Below, piece by piece: positions 15,632-24,819 of a stretch of 64,000 nt of DNA; position 1 is the stretch's first letter, and every line of letters starts with the position of its first letter. Position numbers and translations under genes: made by a program. Under the pieces are notes generated by a model that worked only from the letters and a program-made list of their open reading frames with translations, had not been told where the DNA came from and did not search any database. Origin of the DNA: Anaerolineaceae bacterium 4572_78 (GTDB lineage Bacteria > Chloroflexota > Anaerolineae > 4572-78). The stretch spans positions 1 to 64,000 of the forward strand of contig NBMH01000045.1 of assembly GCA_002084875.1 (NCBI GenBank), read 5' to 3'.

Positions 15632-16072
15632 TTATGCAACAGAAATAGTAATCCGTTCTCCTTTGTTATGGTCATAAACATCAACAATCTGCCCAAATTG
15701 TCCATCTTCAATGGCTGAAACGACTTGTTTCATGTTTAATCCATTTACTTCGGGGGCTAATGTAGCTCCCATTTTCATGGCAACATTTATCAAGCCGAGT
15801 GGTAGACGTATTGCCATTTTTTCCTTTCCGCTGGCATCATCAAGCACTTGAATAGATAACCAATGTGGTTGAGATTGTTCCTGTTCTCGCACATTTTTTT
15901 CATCGCTAGTTAGGGCAGATAGCAAAGTAGCGGCTTCATCGGCGGATATTTTGCCGTCTTCCACCATTTTCAAAATTTTTATCGAAACCGAAGTAAGAAA
16001 ACCCACTGATTCTGTAGGCTCGGTGGGATAAATTGCCACTGTACTTTTACTTTTAGGTATGAATTTTGCCAT
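15632..16072 (-). CDS. Small SHOCT-like domain protein
   Basis: 146-aa protein. Residues about 25-55 read 'VSIKILKMVEDGKISADEAATLLSAL', the short helical hairpin common at the N-terminus of SHOCT-like/DUF4097-type proteins ('ILkMveeGKIsaeEA..LL'). It is followed by a linker and a C-terminal part ('LSIQVLDDASGKEKMAIRLPL') also typical of that group. No signal peptide. The spacer 16073-16358 upstream shows no gene. Function unknown. Confidence 0.7.
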   Translation of the reverse strand: MAKFIPKSKSTVAIYPTEPTESVGFLTSVSIKILKMVEDGKISADEAATLLSALTSDEKNVREQEQSQPHWLSIQVLDDASGKEKMAIRLPLGLINVAMKMGATLAPEVNGLNMKQVVSAIEDGQFGQIVDVYDHNKGERITISVA

Positions 16073-16358
16073 AGAGCTACATCCTTTCTAATCCAATAAA
16101 TTTAACAGTACTCTTGTGTTTGATGAATTTGTAACTTTACACACATGGCACAATTTTACCATGATACATGCATTCTAGCAAATGTCCACATCTTTTTAGT
16201 GAAATAACTGTTTTTCATCTGTCATTATAATTTGATTTATACATTTGGATTCAGTCCTACAAGATATTAAAGGTTTTGCAGATTGCTTTAAGTGGATGAC
16301 ATTGTAGGTTTTTAACAACCATCAAAGTCTTTATAAAAAAATAGAGGAGATAATTTCT

Positions 16359-17909
16359 ATGACACATAAAATAGCAATTGATTTTGGCACGACTAACAGT
16401 GTAATTGCCCATTGGGATTCTAGCATAGATTCACCTGAAGTTATTCCAATATCAGGTTTGAGCACTAAAGATTTACCAACTAGATTGCCGCTTATTCCTT
16501 CCATCGTGTACGTTGAGGATGGGCAAGCAAAAAAAGTTATTATTGGACAAACGGTTCTTGATAGAGAGCTAGAGCGTAAAAGGGATAATCGTCTGTTCCG
16601 AAATTTCAAGCGAGGCATCGTTGCCTCTCCTTCACCGCCGCCTCGCAGAGTAGATGAAATATTATGGGATGATAAAAGAGCTGGGCGTAGCTTCCTTCGC
16701 AATTTAGTCCGAAGGTTGCCCTATCAACCTGATGAAATAGAGCAATTAGTCTTAACTACTCCTGTGGCATCATTTGAAAGTTACTTAGTTTGGTTAAATG
16801 AAACACTAGGTGATTTGGTCGGTGATAAGATTCGGATTGTCGACGAATCAACGGCGGCCGCACTCGGTTATGCAGTTACCGAACCTGAAGCTTTAGTGTT
16901 AGTATTTGATTTTGGTGGTGGTACCCTTGATTTATCACTTGTCCAATTGCCGAAAAGTCGCGAAAAAACAGGCGGCATGTTAACACGATTGTTGAAAGCA
17001 ATGAAAAAAGAGGGAAGTCATACTGCTCAAGTCATTGCTAAAGCGGGGCAAGTAATAGGTGGCAGTGATATTGACCAATGGTTATTGGCTGATGTGCTGA
17101 AACGAACCAATGTCACTGTACAAGAATTAGGGAATGATTATCCCATGTTGCTCGCTTTGTGTGAGAAAACAAAAATTATTCTTTCCACAGATGACAATAC
17201 TGATTTGACATTTGAAGTTAATGGTCGAGCACACACTGTAACCATTACCCGCCTCGAATTAGAATCATTGCTAGAACAAAATGGTTTTTTTGTTGCTCTG
17301 CGGCGGGTCGTTGACAAGGTGATGTATATCACACGTCAACATGGCATGTACCGTGAAGATATTAACTATGTATTGATGGTCGGTGGCACTTCTCTTATGC
17401 CATCGGTACAACGTGTTTTAAAGGAATACTTTTCGATTTTAGCAGTTCATTCTAATAAACCCTTCACAGCCATTGCCGAAGGAGCGTTACAGGTTGCACT
17501 TGGATTTGGTTTAGATGATTATCTGATTCATGCTTATGGTTTGCGTCACCTAAGTCCCATTACAGGCGAGCATGAGTACGATGAAATTATCCCTATGGGA
17601 AGTCCATATCCGAGCAAAAAACCAGTTGAGGTTTTGCTTAGTGCCGCACATGCAAATCAACAAACTATTGAATTTGTTATTGGTGAGATTGATACCGATA
17701 GTATTGCTAGAGTCGAAGTGAAATATGAGAATGGTCAAGCAGTCTTTGTGGCTCAAGCTGACCAAAGCACATACCAAGTTGTTCCACTAAACGACTCTGA
17801 ATCAGATACTATATTGGCAAATCTTTTACCGCCAGGCAAATTACGACAAGATAGACTCAAAGCAGAATTTATGGTTGATAAAAATCGCCATTTGCGACTG
17901 AAATGCTAA
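16359..17909 (+). CDS. Hsp70/DnaK-family protein
   Basis: 516-aa actin-fold ATPase of the Hsp70 superfamily. Phosphate 1 'AIDFGTTNSVIAHW', 'RIVDESTAAALGYAV', phosphate 2 'VFDFGGGTLDLSLVQL' and adenosine 'VLMVGGTSLMPSVQRVL' are all present. After residue 400 only a short beta-rich segment remains, not the full DnaK substrate domain and lid, and no EEVD-type tail is seen. It is therefore a DnaK relative (YegD-like or specialised chaperone), not DnaK itself. No DnaJ or GrpE adjacent. Strong GAGGAG ribosome site. Confidence 0.88.
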   Translation: MTHKIAIDFGTTNSVIAHWDSSIDSPEVIPISGLSTKDLPTRLPLIPSIVYVEDGQAKKVIIGQTVLDRELERKRDNRLFRNFKRGIVASPSPPPRRVDEILWDDKRAGRSFLRNLVRRLPYQPDEIEQLVLTTPVASFESYLVWLNETLGDLVGDKIRIVDESTAAALGYAVTEPEALVLVFDFGGGTLDLSLVQLPKSREKTGGMLTRLLKAMKKEGSHTAQVIAKAGQVIGGSDIDQWLLADVLKRTNVTVQELGNDYPMLLALCEKTKIILSTDDNTDLTFEVNGRAHTVTITRLELESLLEQNGFFVALRRVVDKVMYITRQHGMYREDINYVLMVGGTSLMPSVQRVLKEYFSILAVHSNKPFTAIAEGALQVALGFGLDDYLIHAYGLRHLSPITGEHEYDEIIPMGSPYPSKKPVEVLLSAAHANQQTIEFVIGEIDTDSIARVEVKYENGQAVFVAQADQSTYQVVPLNDSESDTILANLLPPGKLRQDRLKAEFMVDKNRHLRLKC

Positions 17910-17988
17910 AGAAGATATTGGATTTCGTACCTCAATCTCATCCATGGGGTATTGTTTTTAACAGAATATGTAGGGATTTATGGCATAA

Positions 17989-18080
17989 ATCCTACACGAT
18001 GATAAAACATGTGTCCCATATTCCTACATGTTCTACCTGAAAAATAGCATTGTGAACAGCCCTGAATAGTAGGGGCGTAC
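17989..18080. repeat. Dispersed repeat block shared with 30279-30403
   Basis: 'cctacacgatgataaaacatgtgtcccatattcctacatgttctacctgaaaaatagcattg..aacagccctgaat.gtaggggcgtac' is almost identical to the block overlapping the end of metG. It joins family B ('atagcattgaacagccc') and family C ('gtaggggcgtac') pieces. Confidence 0.88.
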
Positions 18081-18093
18081 GCTGAACAACCCT

Positions 18094-18220
18094 GGTTCAC
18101 CCTCATCCTTGCCCTCCCCCACGGGGAGAGGGGAATCTACCCCACTCAATCCCCCCGCCTGCGAGGGGAAGTGACTGCTCCCCTCCTGTTCACGGGGAGG
18201 GGCGGGGATGGGGTCTACTT
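18094..18220. repeat. Family D GC-rich repeat
   Basis: 'ggttcaccctcatccttgccctcccccacggggagaggggaatctacc' followed by a second arm 'cccctcctgttcacggggaggggcggggatggggtctac'. GC-rich against AT-rich surroundings. Fills the spacer before the acylphosphatase gene. Confidence 0.8.
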
Positions 18221-18238
18221 AACGAAAGGAAATAACAA

Positions 18239-18520
18239 ATGTCAGAAAAACAATGTGTGCGAGCATTAATTAGTGGACGTGTGCAAGGAGTCAGCATGCG
18301 TTACTATACACAATTGAAAGCAAATGAACTAGGCATATCAGGTTTTGTCCGCAACCTTAGAGACAAGCGGGTAGAAGCTGTTTTTGAAGGAACACCAACT
18401 GACATCAAAACCATGCTGAAATGGTGTGAAACTGGGGCACCACATGCCCGCATTGATAATGTTCAGATTGACTATGATGTTCATTCAAAAGGGTTTCATG
18501 GATTTAATATACGGTTTTGA
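18239..18520 (+). CDS. acyP: Acylphosphatase
   Basis: 93-aa cytosolic enzyme hydrolysing carboxyl-phosphate bonds. The signature 'SGRVQGVSMRYYT' holds the catalytic Arg, and 'GFVRNLRDKRVEAVFEG' holds the catalytic Asn. Position +2 of the signature is SM where most have GF, a mild deviation. AAAGGA lies upstream of ATG. Its stop is three bases before the chosen tilS start, so the two are coupled. Confidence 0.93.
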   Translation: MSEKQCVRALISGRVQGVSMRYYTQLKANELGISGFVRNLRDKRVEAVFEGTPTDIKTMLKWCETGAPHARIDNVQIDYDVHSKGFHGFNIRF

Positions 18521-18522
18521 AT

Positions 18523-20037
18523 ATGAATATTTTACCTGCAATTGAAGCGTATTGCCAACATCATGGGCTCATCAATCGAGGAGATAAAATTGTTGTTGCG
18601 GTTTCAGGGGGCATGGATTCGGTATGTTTATTGGCAATTCTGCGAAAGATGGCTACTAGGCATGATTTGCAATTGTATGTGGCTCATCTTAATCATGGCA
18701 TGCGAAATAAAGCTGCAGATGCCGATGCCGATTTTGTCAAAGATATTTCCCATCGCTGGAAGTTGCCAACTGTCATTAGCCGCATGGATGTGCCTGCTTA
18801 TGCCAAACAGCAAAAATGCGGTTTAGAGACAGCCGCTCGCCAAGTCCGATACAAATTTTTGGCAGATGTCGCTCAAAAAGTTGCGGCAAATAAAATTGCT
18901 GTTGGGCATCAAGCAAATGACCAAGCCGAAACAATTTTAATGAACTTTTTACGCGGGGCAGGTGTGACAGGGCTACAAGGCATGCAACCTATAACTACTT
19001 TAGACCTTAAAAATTTTAAAACCATTTCAGGTCTGAATAAGCCAAATATTTTTCTAATCCGCCCATTATTGAATACCACACGTAATGACATTAAAACATT
19101 TTGCCATGAAAATCATCTAGCTTATCGCTGTGACCTCACCAATCAAGACATCACTTTTTACCGAAATCGTATCCGCCATGAGTTGATTCCTCTGTTAGAA
19201 ACATACAATCCAAATATTGTCAAGACATTGTTGCGAACAGGCAATATCATGACGGCTGATAACGTGGTATTACAGGAGCAAATTCGACAAAATTGGCAAA
19301 CGGTCTTGATTACGGAAACAGATGATATACTCACATTTGATTTGGAGAAATGGCAACGATTACCGTTAGCTATTCAACGTGGTTTATTACGCCATGCCAT
19401 TCATGTCTTGCATCATTCATTGGTCAATGTTGGATTTATCCACATTGACCAAGCTATTACATTATTAAATTATGGACAAACAGGACGGAAATTCGTTTTT
19501 CCAACACAGCTTATCTTGACAATCTTGTATAATAGATTTATACTCAAACTCCCCGACAGGAGCGACAAAGCTCACTTTGTCAAAGCAAGCTTTGACGCTC
19601 CAATCAGGTTTGATGCTCCAGTCAACTTAATCATTCATGGTGTAATACCATTGCCTGATACAAATTGGATTGTTGAAACTTGCATGATTCTGTCGAAAGG
19701 TTTTCATCCCATGTCAAATGAACAGAAGGCATATTTCGATGCGGATTGTCTTGGTGAAAAACCTTACTTGCGAACTCGGCAGGCAGGCGACAAATTCTAT
19801 CCTTATGGGCTTGAGGGACATAGTCAAACTCTAAAGAAATTTATGATTAACCACAAAATTCCTGCTTCACATCGTGATAATATCCCTTTGTTAGTTGCAG
19901 AAGACGGAAAAATTTGTTGGGTCATTGGTTGGAGAACGGGGCATTGGTGTCAAGTCACGAAAAAAACGAAACGCATTTTGCAAATAGAGATTAAGAAAAA
20001 GGTAAATACGATAACACATGACCGAAAAGAAAAATAA
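18523..20037 (+). CDS. tilS: tRNA(Ile)-lysidine synthase, with an in-frame repeat
   Basis: Modifies C34 of the CAU-anticodon tRNA-Ile to lysidine, an essential decoding step. PP-loop 'VVAVSGGMDSVCLLAIL', 'AHLNHGMRN', 'CGLETAARQVRYKFL', 'VGHQANDQAETILMNFLRG' and the 'YRNRIRHELIPLLE' block are intact. The C-terminal domain carries 'KPYLRTRQAGDKFYPYG..KKFMINHKIP'. Between the two halves of the C-terminal region lies 'RSDKAHFVKASFDAPIRFDA', which is translated family B repeat. I use ATG 18523 rather than the track's TTG. The stop overlaps the next gene by 20 bases. Confidence 0.93.
   Translation: MNILPAIEAYCQHHGLINRGDKIVVAVSGGMDSVCLLAILRKMATRHDLQLYVAHLNHGMRNKAADADADFVKDISHRWKLPTVISRMDVPAYAKQQKCGLETAARQVRYKFLADVAQKVAANKIAVGHQANDQAETILMNFLRGAGVTGLQGMQPITTLDLKNFKTISGLNKPNIFLIRPLLNTTRNDIKTFCHENHLAYRCDLTNQDITFYRNRIRHELIPLLETYNPNIVKTLLRTGNIMTADNVVLQEQIRQNWQTVLITETDDILTFDLEKWQRLPLAIQRGLLRHAIHVLHHSLVNVGFIHIDQAITLLNYGQTGRKFVFPTQLILTILYNRFILKLPDRSDKAHFVKASFDAPIRFDAPVNLIIHGVIPLPDTNWIVETCMILSKGFHPMSNEQKAYFDADCLGEKPYLRTRQAGDKFYPYGLEGHSQTLKKFMINHKIPASHRDNIPLLVAEDGKICWVIGWRTGHWCQVTKKTKRILQIEIKKKVNTITHDRKEK
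19558..19622. repeat. Family B repeat inside tilS
   Basis: 'aggagcgacaaagctcactttgtcaaagcaagctttgacgctccaatcaggtttgatgctccagtcaa', three half-palindromes in a row, in frame with tilS. TCAAAGCAAGCTTTGACGCTCCA matches the intergenic copies. Confidence 0.9.
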
Positions 20038-21628
20038 CTACATTTTACTGACAGTGTTTATCTCAGGAATGACCACGCTTGGAGTGGAATTGAGTGCTAT
20101 CCGATTGATTGCTCCATTTTTTGGTACGTCGGATATTATTTGGGCAAATCTGATTGGCTTAGTTCTCATCTATCTGAGTATCGGATATTTTGTTGGCGGG
20201 CGATGGGCAGACACAGACCCACGTCATAGCACCTTTTATCAGATTATTGCTTGGGGAGCATTTTTAACAGGGTTAATTCCCTTTGTGGCTATGCCAATTT
20301 TGCGTTGGAGTGTTGAGGGATTTGCTACTTTCAATGCTGGGATTTTAATCGGCTCATTCGTGGCAGTATTAATCTTGTTCAGCATACCCATGACTTTATT
20401 AGGCATGGCATCTCCCTTTGCTATTCGTCTAGCTGTAACCAATGTGGGTGGAACGGGGAAAATAGCAGGTTCTATTTATGCCCTAAGCACGCTTGGCTCA
20501 ATTTTAGGGACATTTTTACCTGGCTTAATTTTAATTCCCAACATCGGCACACGATACACTTTTTTATTTTTCTCGATAGTTTTGCTGATAGTGGCAATCG
20601 GAGGTTTGCTATCACAAAGTAAATCATACGGAGTGATATACTTATGCTTGATGGTAATATTGATAATACTAGCCATTTATTTCCCCAATCGTCCCATAAA
20701 GATAAATGAGCGAGCTGTGTACGAAACAGAAAGCCGTTACAACTATATACAAGTAATTAAAGCGAATGATGAATATCTGCTTTACTTGAATGAAGGAACT
20801 GGTATTCATTCCATCTATCGCCCGCATGCTATTTTGGCTTATGGTATATGGGATTACTTTTTGATTGTCCCATTTTTTAACGACCCACCTCACACCACTG
20901 AGCATGTTAATAGCTTGTTGGTGATTGGTTCAGCAGCTGGGACAATTTCAAAACAATATACTGCCGTCTATGGCAAAATTCCAATTGATGGGGTGGAAAT
21001 TGACCCTGAGATTAGTCGTGTAGGCTACGATTGGTTTGCCATGAATGAGCCAAATGTTACTACGATTAATGAAGATGGTCGTTTTTATTTGGCAAATATC
21101 GACCGTAAGTATGATGTCATTAGTGTGGATGCTTATCGTCCCCCTTACATTCCATTTCAGCTCACTAGTCAAGAATTTTTCCAAGAAATTTATGACCATC
21201 TGAATGATGATGGTATCGTAGCCATTAATGCTGGACGTTCAGCACATGATTATTCATTGGTTATTGCTTTAGGAAGCACCATGAAATCTGTTTTTCCAAA
21301 TGTATATGTTCTTGATGCCCCTAGCTTTGAGAGTGATTTGGGGAACAGTTTAGTTATTGCCAGCAAACAACCCACGAAATTACTGAATGTGGTAAACAAT
21401 GCGGCATTAGTTGAAAATCCACATTTGCATGATGTTTTTAATCGAGTGATTAACTTTAGTCGCGTTTGGGAAATAACCTGCCAAGCAAATCATCCTTTTG
21501 TGCCAGGCTTTGGCGGAGATTTACTCGATGTGTTGCCTTCAGCATGCATCCCTCCATTTACCGATGATAAAGCCCCTATTGAGCAAGTGGTGCATGGTCT
21601 GATATTTCGCTATATTCTGAATCAATGA
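20018..21628 (+). CDS. Fused membrane + spermidine synthase-like protein
   Basis: 536 aa. About seven hydrophobic helices in residues 1-230 begin with 'FISGMTTLGVELSAIRLIAPFFG', typical of the membrane half of spermidine-synthase-like fusions. The C-terminal half is a Rossmann methyltransferase-like domain with 'SLLVIGSAAGTISKQY', 'VEIDPEISRVGYDWF', 'EDGRFYLANIDRKYDVISVDAYR'. The canonical GGGDG nucleotide motif is 'IGSAAGT' here, so true aminopropyl transfer is doubtful. Overlaps the tilS end by 20 bases, so it is in one operon with acyP-tilS. Confidence 0.85.
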   Translation: MTEKKNNYILLTVFISGMTTLGVELSAIRLIAPFFGTSDIIWANLIGLVLIYLSIGYFVGGRWADTDPRHSTFYQIIAWGAFLTGLIPFVAMPILRWSVEGFATFNAGILIGSFVAVLILFSIPMTLLGMASPFAIRLAVTNVGGTGKIAGSIYALSTLGSILGTFLPGLILIPNIGTRYTFLFFSIVLLIVAIGGLLSQSKSYGVIYLCLMVILIILAIYFPNRPIKINERAVYETESRYNYIQVIKANDEYLLYLNEGTGIHSIYRPHAILAYGIWDYFLIVPFFNDPPHTTEHVNSLLVIGSAAGTISKQYTAVYGKIPIDGVEIDPEISRVGYDWFAMNEPNVTTINEDGRFYLANIDRKYDVISVDAYRPPYIPFQLTSQEFFQEIYDHLNDDGIVAINAGRSAHDYSLVIALGSTMKSVFPNVYVLDAPSFESDLGNSLVIASKQPTKLLNVVNNAALVENPHLHDVFNRVINFSRVWEITCQANHPFVPGFGGDLLDVLPSACIPPFTDDKAPIEQVVHGLIFRYILNQ

Positions 21629-21734
21629 GATTGGCTTAAACATTCAGGGTAGTAGACCCCACCCCCACAAGAGATGGTAGTAAGATTCCTATCTTCCACA
21701 TGTTGTGTGAACGGTTGCTCAAGTTATTAATTGT

Positions 21735-21830
21735 AACCGTTCACCACCATCCCTAATCCCTCCCCCACAGGGAGAGGGTAATCTTACTCCCCTTCTCCTC
21801 GTAGGGGAAGGGGCTGGGGGTTTGGGTCTA
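21735..21830. repeat. Family D GC-rich repeat
   Basis: 'aaccgttcaccaccatccctaatccctcccccacagggagagggtaatcttactccccttctcctcgtaggggaaggggctgggggtttgggtct'. A shorter relative ('gtagaccccacccccac') lies at 21650. The rest of 21629-22018 shows no gene. Confidence 0.8.
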
Positions 21831-22018
21831 CTAACAAGAAGGGGAGTGAATAATTACTATTAATTGTCCTAAACTTGTTAAGAAATTTTGGCAAAATTAC
21901 AATACTTGTGCTAATATAACGATGTTCACATGGTATGGATATCTTGTCCGTACACAACCCACATGTAAGATACCATGTGATATATGATAATTTTACTTAT
22001 GCAAAATGGAGCATTATA

Positions 22019-22975
22019 ATGTATATTAAATTTTGGGGAACACGTGGTTCTCTGCCGACAGCCTTAACCTGCGATGATGTAGAACGAAAAATAAGACGAG
22101 CTTTAGAGGGAGCTGTTGGTTTAGACCTTTCCGATTCAGATGTTATTGACCATTACATTGAACGTTTACCCATTATCACAAAAGGCACAATGGGCGGCGA
22201 AACCACATGCATGGAACTTCAATCGGGAGAGCAAACGATTGTGATTGACATGGGTTCTGGGATAAGAAAATTAGGTTTGGACATGCTTTTCAATCGTAGT
22301 TATGGCAAAGGACATAAACAGATTGATATTCTAGTTACTCATACGCATTGGGATCATGTTCAGGGCTTCCCATTTTTCATCCCAGCTTATATTCCGCATA
22401 ACATTCTCAACTTTCATAGTCCCATTGAGGATTTAGAAAGCCGCATAAACCAACAACAGGAGCCTCGTTTTTTCCCTGTTTCTACCAAATATATGAATTC
22501 TACCTTTAATTTTATTACTATCAAACCTAATAGTTGGCATCAAATCGGCAATATTCGGGTATATCCATTCCGTCTTTCGCATCCTGGCTTTACTTATGGC
22601 TATCGGATAGAAGATGGTAATTCGGTATTTGTGTGTGCCACTGATTCGGAATACAAACGTGTTGACCCTGAAAGCACCAAACGTTATGTTGAGCTGTTTA
22701 ACGAGGCTGATATGCTGATTTTTGATGCCCAATACACTTGGTCGGAAGCCTTAGATAAAATTGATTGGGGACATAGTAGTGCTATCATGGGGTCGGAAAT
22801 GGCTTATCGGGCAAAGGCGAAACGTTTGGTGCTGTTTCACCATGACCCGACCAGCACTGATGAAAAGATTTGGGCGGCAAAGGCACTGGCAGAAGCATAT
22901 TTAGAAAATCGCATTTCAGATGATTTTGAGTGTGAAGTGTTTATTGGCTATGATGGGTTTGGTATTAACTTTTAG
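22019..22975 (+). CDS. MBL-fold metallo-hydrolase
   Basis: 318-aa metallo-beta-lactamase-fold hydrolase. N-terminus 'MYIKFWGTRGSLPT' is typical of the PhnP/beta-CASP-related group. The metal motif 'VTHTHWDHVQGFPFF' (H-x-H-x-D-H), 'LSHPGFTYGYRIEDG', 'VCATDSEYK', 'IFDAQYTWSE' and 'LVLFHHDPTSTDE' supply further ligands. The ATG at 22019 has GGAG seven bases upstream and matches family starts; the 28 residues added in the track are non-homologous. Followed closely by the GAF kinase, so possibly part of a signalling pair. Substrate unknown. Confidence 0.9.
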   Translation: MYIKFWGTRGSLPTALTCDDVERKIRRALEGAVGLDLSDSDVIDHYIERLPIITKGTMGGETTCMELQSGEQTIVIDMGSGIRKLGLDMLFNRSYGKGHKQIDILVTHTHWDHVQGFPFFIPAYIPHNILNFHSPIEDLESRINQQQEPRFFPVSTKYMNSTFNFITIKPNSWHQIGNIRVYPFRLSHPGFTYGYRIEDGNSVFVCATDSEYKRVDPESTKRYVELFNEADMLIFDAQYTWSEALDKIDWGHSSAIMGSEMAYRAKAKRLVLFHHDPTSTDEKIWAAKALAEAYLENRISDDFECEVFIGYDGFGINF

Positions 22976-23007
22976 TAACTGTTCTTCCCAAACTGTAGGA
23001 GACTTCG

Positions 23008-23568
23008 GTGACAATCGCTATCAAAAACACCCAATATGTTCAAGAAAAACGTCAAACTAATTTACTACGTGCCTTAAATCATACTTCTTTAATTTTGAGT
23101 AGTACACTCGATTTAGAGACGATTTTGCAAATAGGATTAGAACAATCTCAAATAATTTTTCGAGCAGATGGCAGTGCAATTGAATTGGTTAATGATGAAC
23201 AAAAAACCGACTATTTAGCCATTCATCTCAACCCAAATCTTCCAGGAACATCTCTCCTTGCCACCCAACAAGACATGGCAAAGAAAACATTATCAGATTT
23301 GATTTTTAGTCATCGTTATGATGAAGTTTTCATTGTGGATGAAAATAATCCTGCTTTATTTCCTGTTCAACAAACTTTATTAGAAACAGGCATAGAGGCT
23401 TTAGCACTTGCCCCCTTAATTTTGGGCAGTGATGTTAAAGGAGGGGTGGTCGTTCTATTTAAAAAGTCCCATGCCTACACCAGCGAAGAGATTGACTTGC
23501 TTTTAAGCATCACCCATATCGTCAGTCTTGCCATTCAAAACGCAATGAAGCGGTGCCCTAACGGGTAG
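23008..23568 (+). CDS. GAF-domain sensor kinase, 5' part of a frameshifted gene
   Basis: First GAF domain of what looks like one gene split by a frameshift. It starts at GTG with AGGAG six bases upstream. After the coiled start 'LLRALNHTSLILSSTLDLET' comes a full GAF fold ending 'LLSITHIVSLAIQNAMK', then 'RCPNG' and a stop. The next frame already reads 'ALTGSLDLAHVLRLVIDG' across the stop, i.e. the normal linker to a second GAF domain. A one-base indel around 23555 would rejoin the ORFs into about 575 aa. Confidence 0.8.
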   Translation: MTIAIKNTQYVQEKRQTNLLRALNHTSLILSSTLDLETILQIGLEQSQIIFRADGSAIELVNDEQKTDYLAIHLNPNLPGTSLLATQQDMAKKTLSDLIFSHRYDEVFIVDENNPALFPVQQTLLETGIEALALAPLILGSDVKGGVVVLFKKSHAYTSEEIDLLLSITHIVSLAIQNAMKRCPNG

Positions 23569-23593
23569 TTTAGATTTAGCCCATGTATTAAGA

Positions 23594-24733
23594 TTGGTCA
23601 TTGATGGTGTAAATATTTTATTAGAAACGGAACGAACATCAGTTTTTTTAATTGACGATGCCAACAATGAATTAGTATTACGTTATAGCAATGAAGGGGA
23701 TGCAGATATTCGTTTACCTGCTCCATGGCAAGGAATAGCGGGCTGGGTAGCTAGACATGACCAACCTGCATTGGTTAATGATACCTTAAAAGATATTCGT
23801 CACTTACGCCAAGTTGCCCGCGAAACAGGTTATGAGACCCATTCGATTTTATGCGTGCCTCTCAAAGTAGAGGGGCGGGTCATCGGCGTGGTGCAGGTGT
23901 TAAATAAAACAGAGGGACGACAATTTACTCATCACCACCAATCCATGCTCCTAGATTTTACCAAGTGGGCTTCGATTGCCTTGCATAATGCACAACTGTA
24001 TCATGAACGGGTGCAGGCGTATCAAAAATTAGCCGCTGAACAAGACCGCCGTCTTACTGCCGAAAGACGAGGTAACATGGCTGCTATCATTTTGGATATG
24101 GCTCACACCATGAATAATGTTCTGGGGGCTATTCGAGTTTGGGCTAGCAATTTAGAACGGATGATGAATAAAAAGCCTCATTGTCCTATCATCACCTTTG
24201 ACCATCAGATACAACATATTCGCAAAAATTCAGAAGAGGCAATTAAACTCATCGGCAACATTACCAGCCCCATTGAATACGTCGAAGTGGCTCCAGTAGA
24301 TGTCCATGTGGCACTCACTTATGCCGTTGATAATTCATGGTGGCCCGATAACATCACCTATCAAAAAGATTACGGGGTTGATGTGCCTTTGGTTATGGCT
24401 GATACTAAACGGCTTGAGACAACATTTCATAATTTGTTATCTAATGCTATTCAGGCAATGACAAAACATGGCGGACGTGTCGTTCTCCAAACGAGGCGTG
24501 CAGATGATGAATGGGTACAAATTACGATTAGTGATACCGGTCCTGGTATTTCCCATGAACTGCAAAAACATATTTTTGACCCTGGTGTGTCAGGTAGAGA
24601 TGGAGGACTCGGCGTAGGCTTATGGCTGGTTGAAACGTTTATTCATCAATTTGGAGGACATATTATTTTGGAAGATTCTACAAAAGATGGAACTACATTT
24701 GTTTTAACTTTACTGTCTGCTAGGGCTGTTTAA
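23594..24733 (+). CDS. GAF sensor histidine kinase, 3' part of a frameshifted gene
   Basis: Second GAF domain ('VNILLETERTSVFLIDDANN' to 'LYHERV'), coiled linker, DHp helix with a His in 'IILDMAHTMNNVLGAI', and HATPase with N box 'HNLLSNAIQAM', G1 'DTGPGI' and G2 'GGLGVGLWL'. A cytosolic histidine kinase; no response regulator adjacent. The TTG start is nominal because coding similarity extends upstream to about 23560 in this frame. The last codons and stop ('ARAV', 'gggctgtttaa') come from a family B repeat. Confidence 0.82.
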   Translation: MVIDGVNILLETERTSVFLIDDANNELVLRYSNEGDADIRLPAPWQGIAGWVARHDQPALVNDTLKDIRHLRQVARETGYETHSILCVPLKVEGRVIGVVQVLNKTEGRQFTHHHQSMLLDFTKWASIALHNAQLYHERVQAYQKLAAEQDRRLTAERRGNMAAIILDMAHTMNNVLGAIRVWASNLERMMNKKPHCPIITFDHQIQHIRKNSEEAIKLIGNITSPIEYVEVAPVDVHVALTYAVDNSWWPDNITYQKDYGVDVPLVMADTKRLETTFHNLLSNAIQAMTKHGGRVVLQTRRADDEWVQITISDTGPGISHELQKHIFDPGVSGRDGGLGVGLWLVETFIHQFGGHIILEDSTKDGTTFVLTLLSARAV

Positions 24734-24798
24734 AGCTTGCTTTGACATAAAAAAGCGAGCTTTTTCGCTCCATGTTTTTTGTTTTAGCATTGAACAAC
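24723..24798. repeat. Family B mosaic repeat
   Basis: 'gggctgtttaaagcttgctttgacataaaaaagcgagctttttcgctcca..gttttagcattgaacaac'. It supplies the stop codon of the kinase gene and lies at a convergent junction. Confidence 0.85.
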
Positions 24799-24819
24799 TC
24801 TCCACCCCTAGCTCCTCGT

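Noticed and set aside
18094-18220. GC-rich block as a replication origin or rRNA-related region
   Set aside because: No DnaA-box cluster, no dnaA/dnaN neighbours and the same block type is dispersed at several loci.
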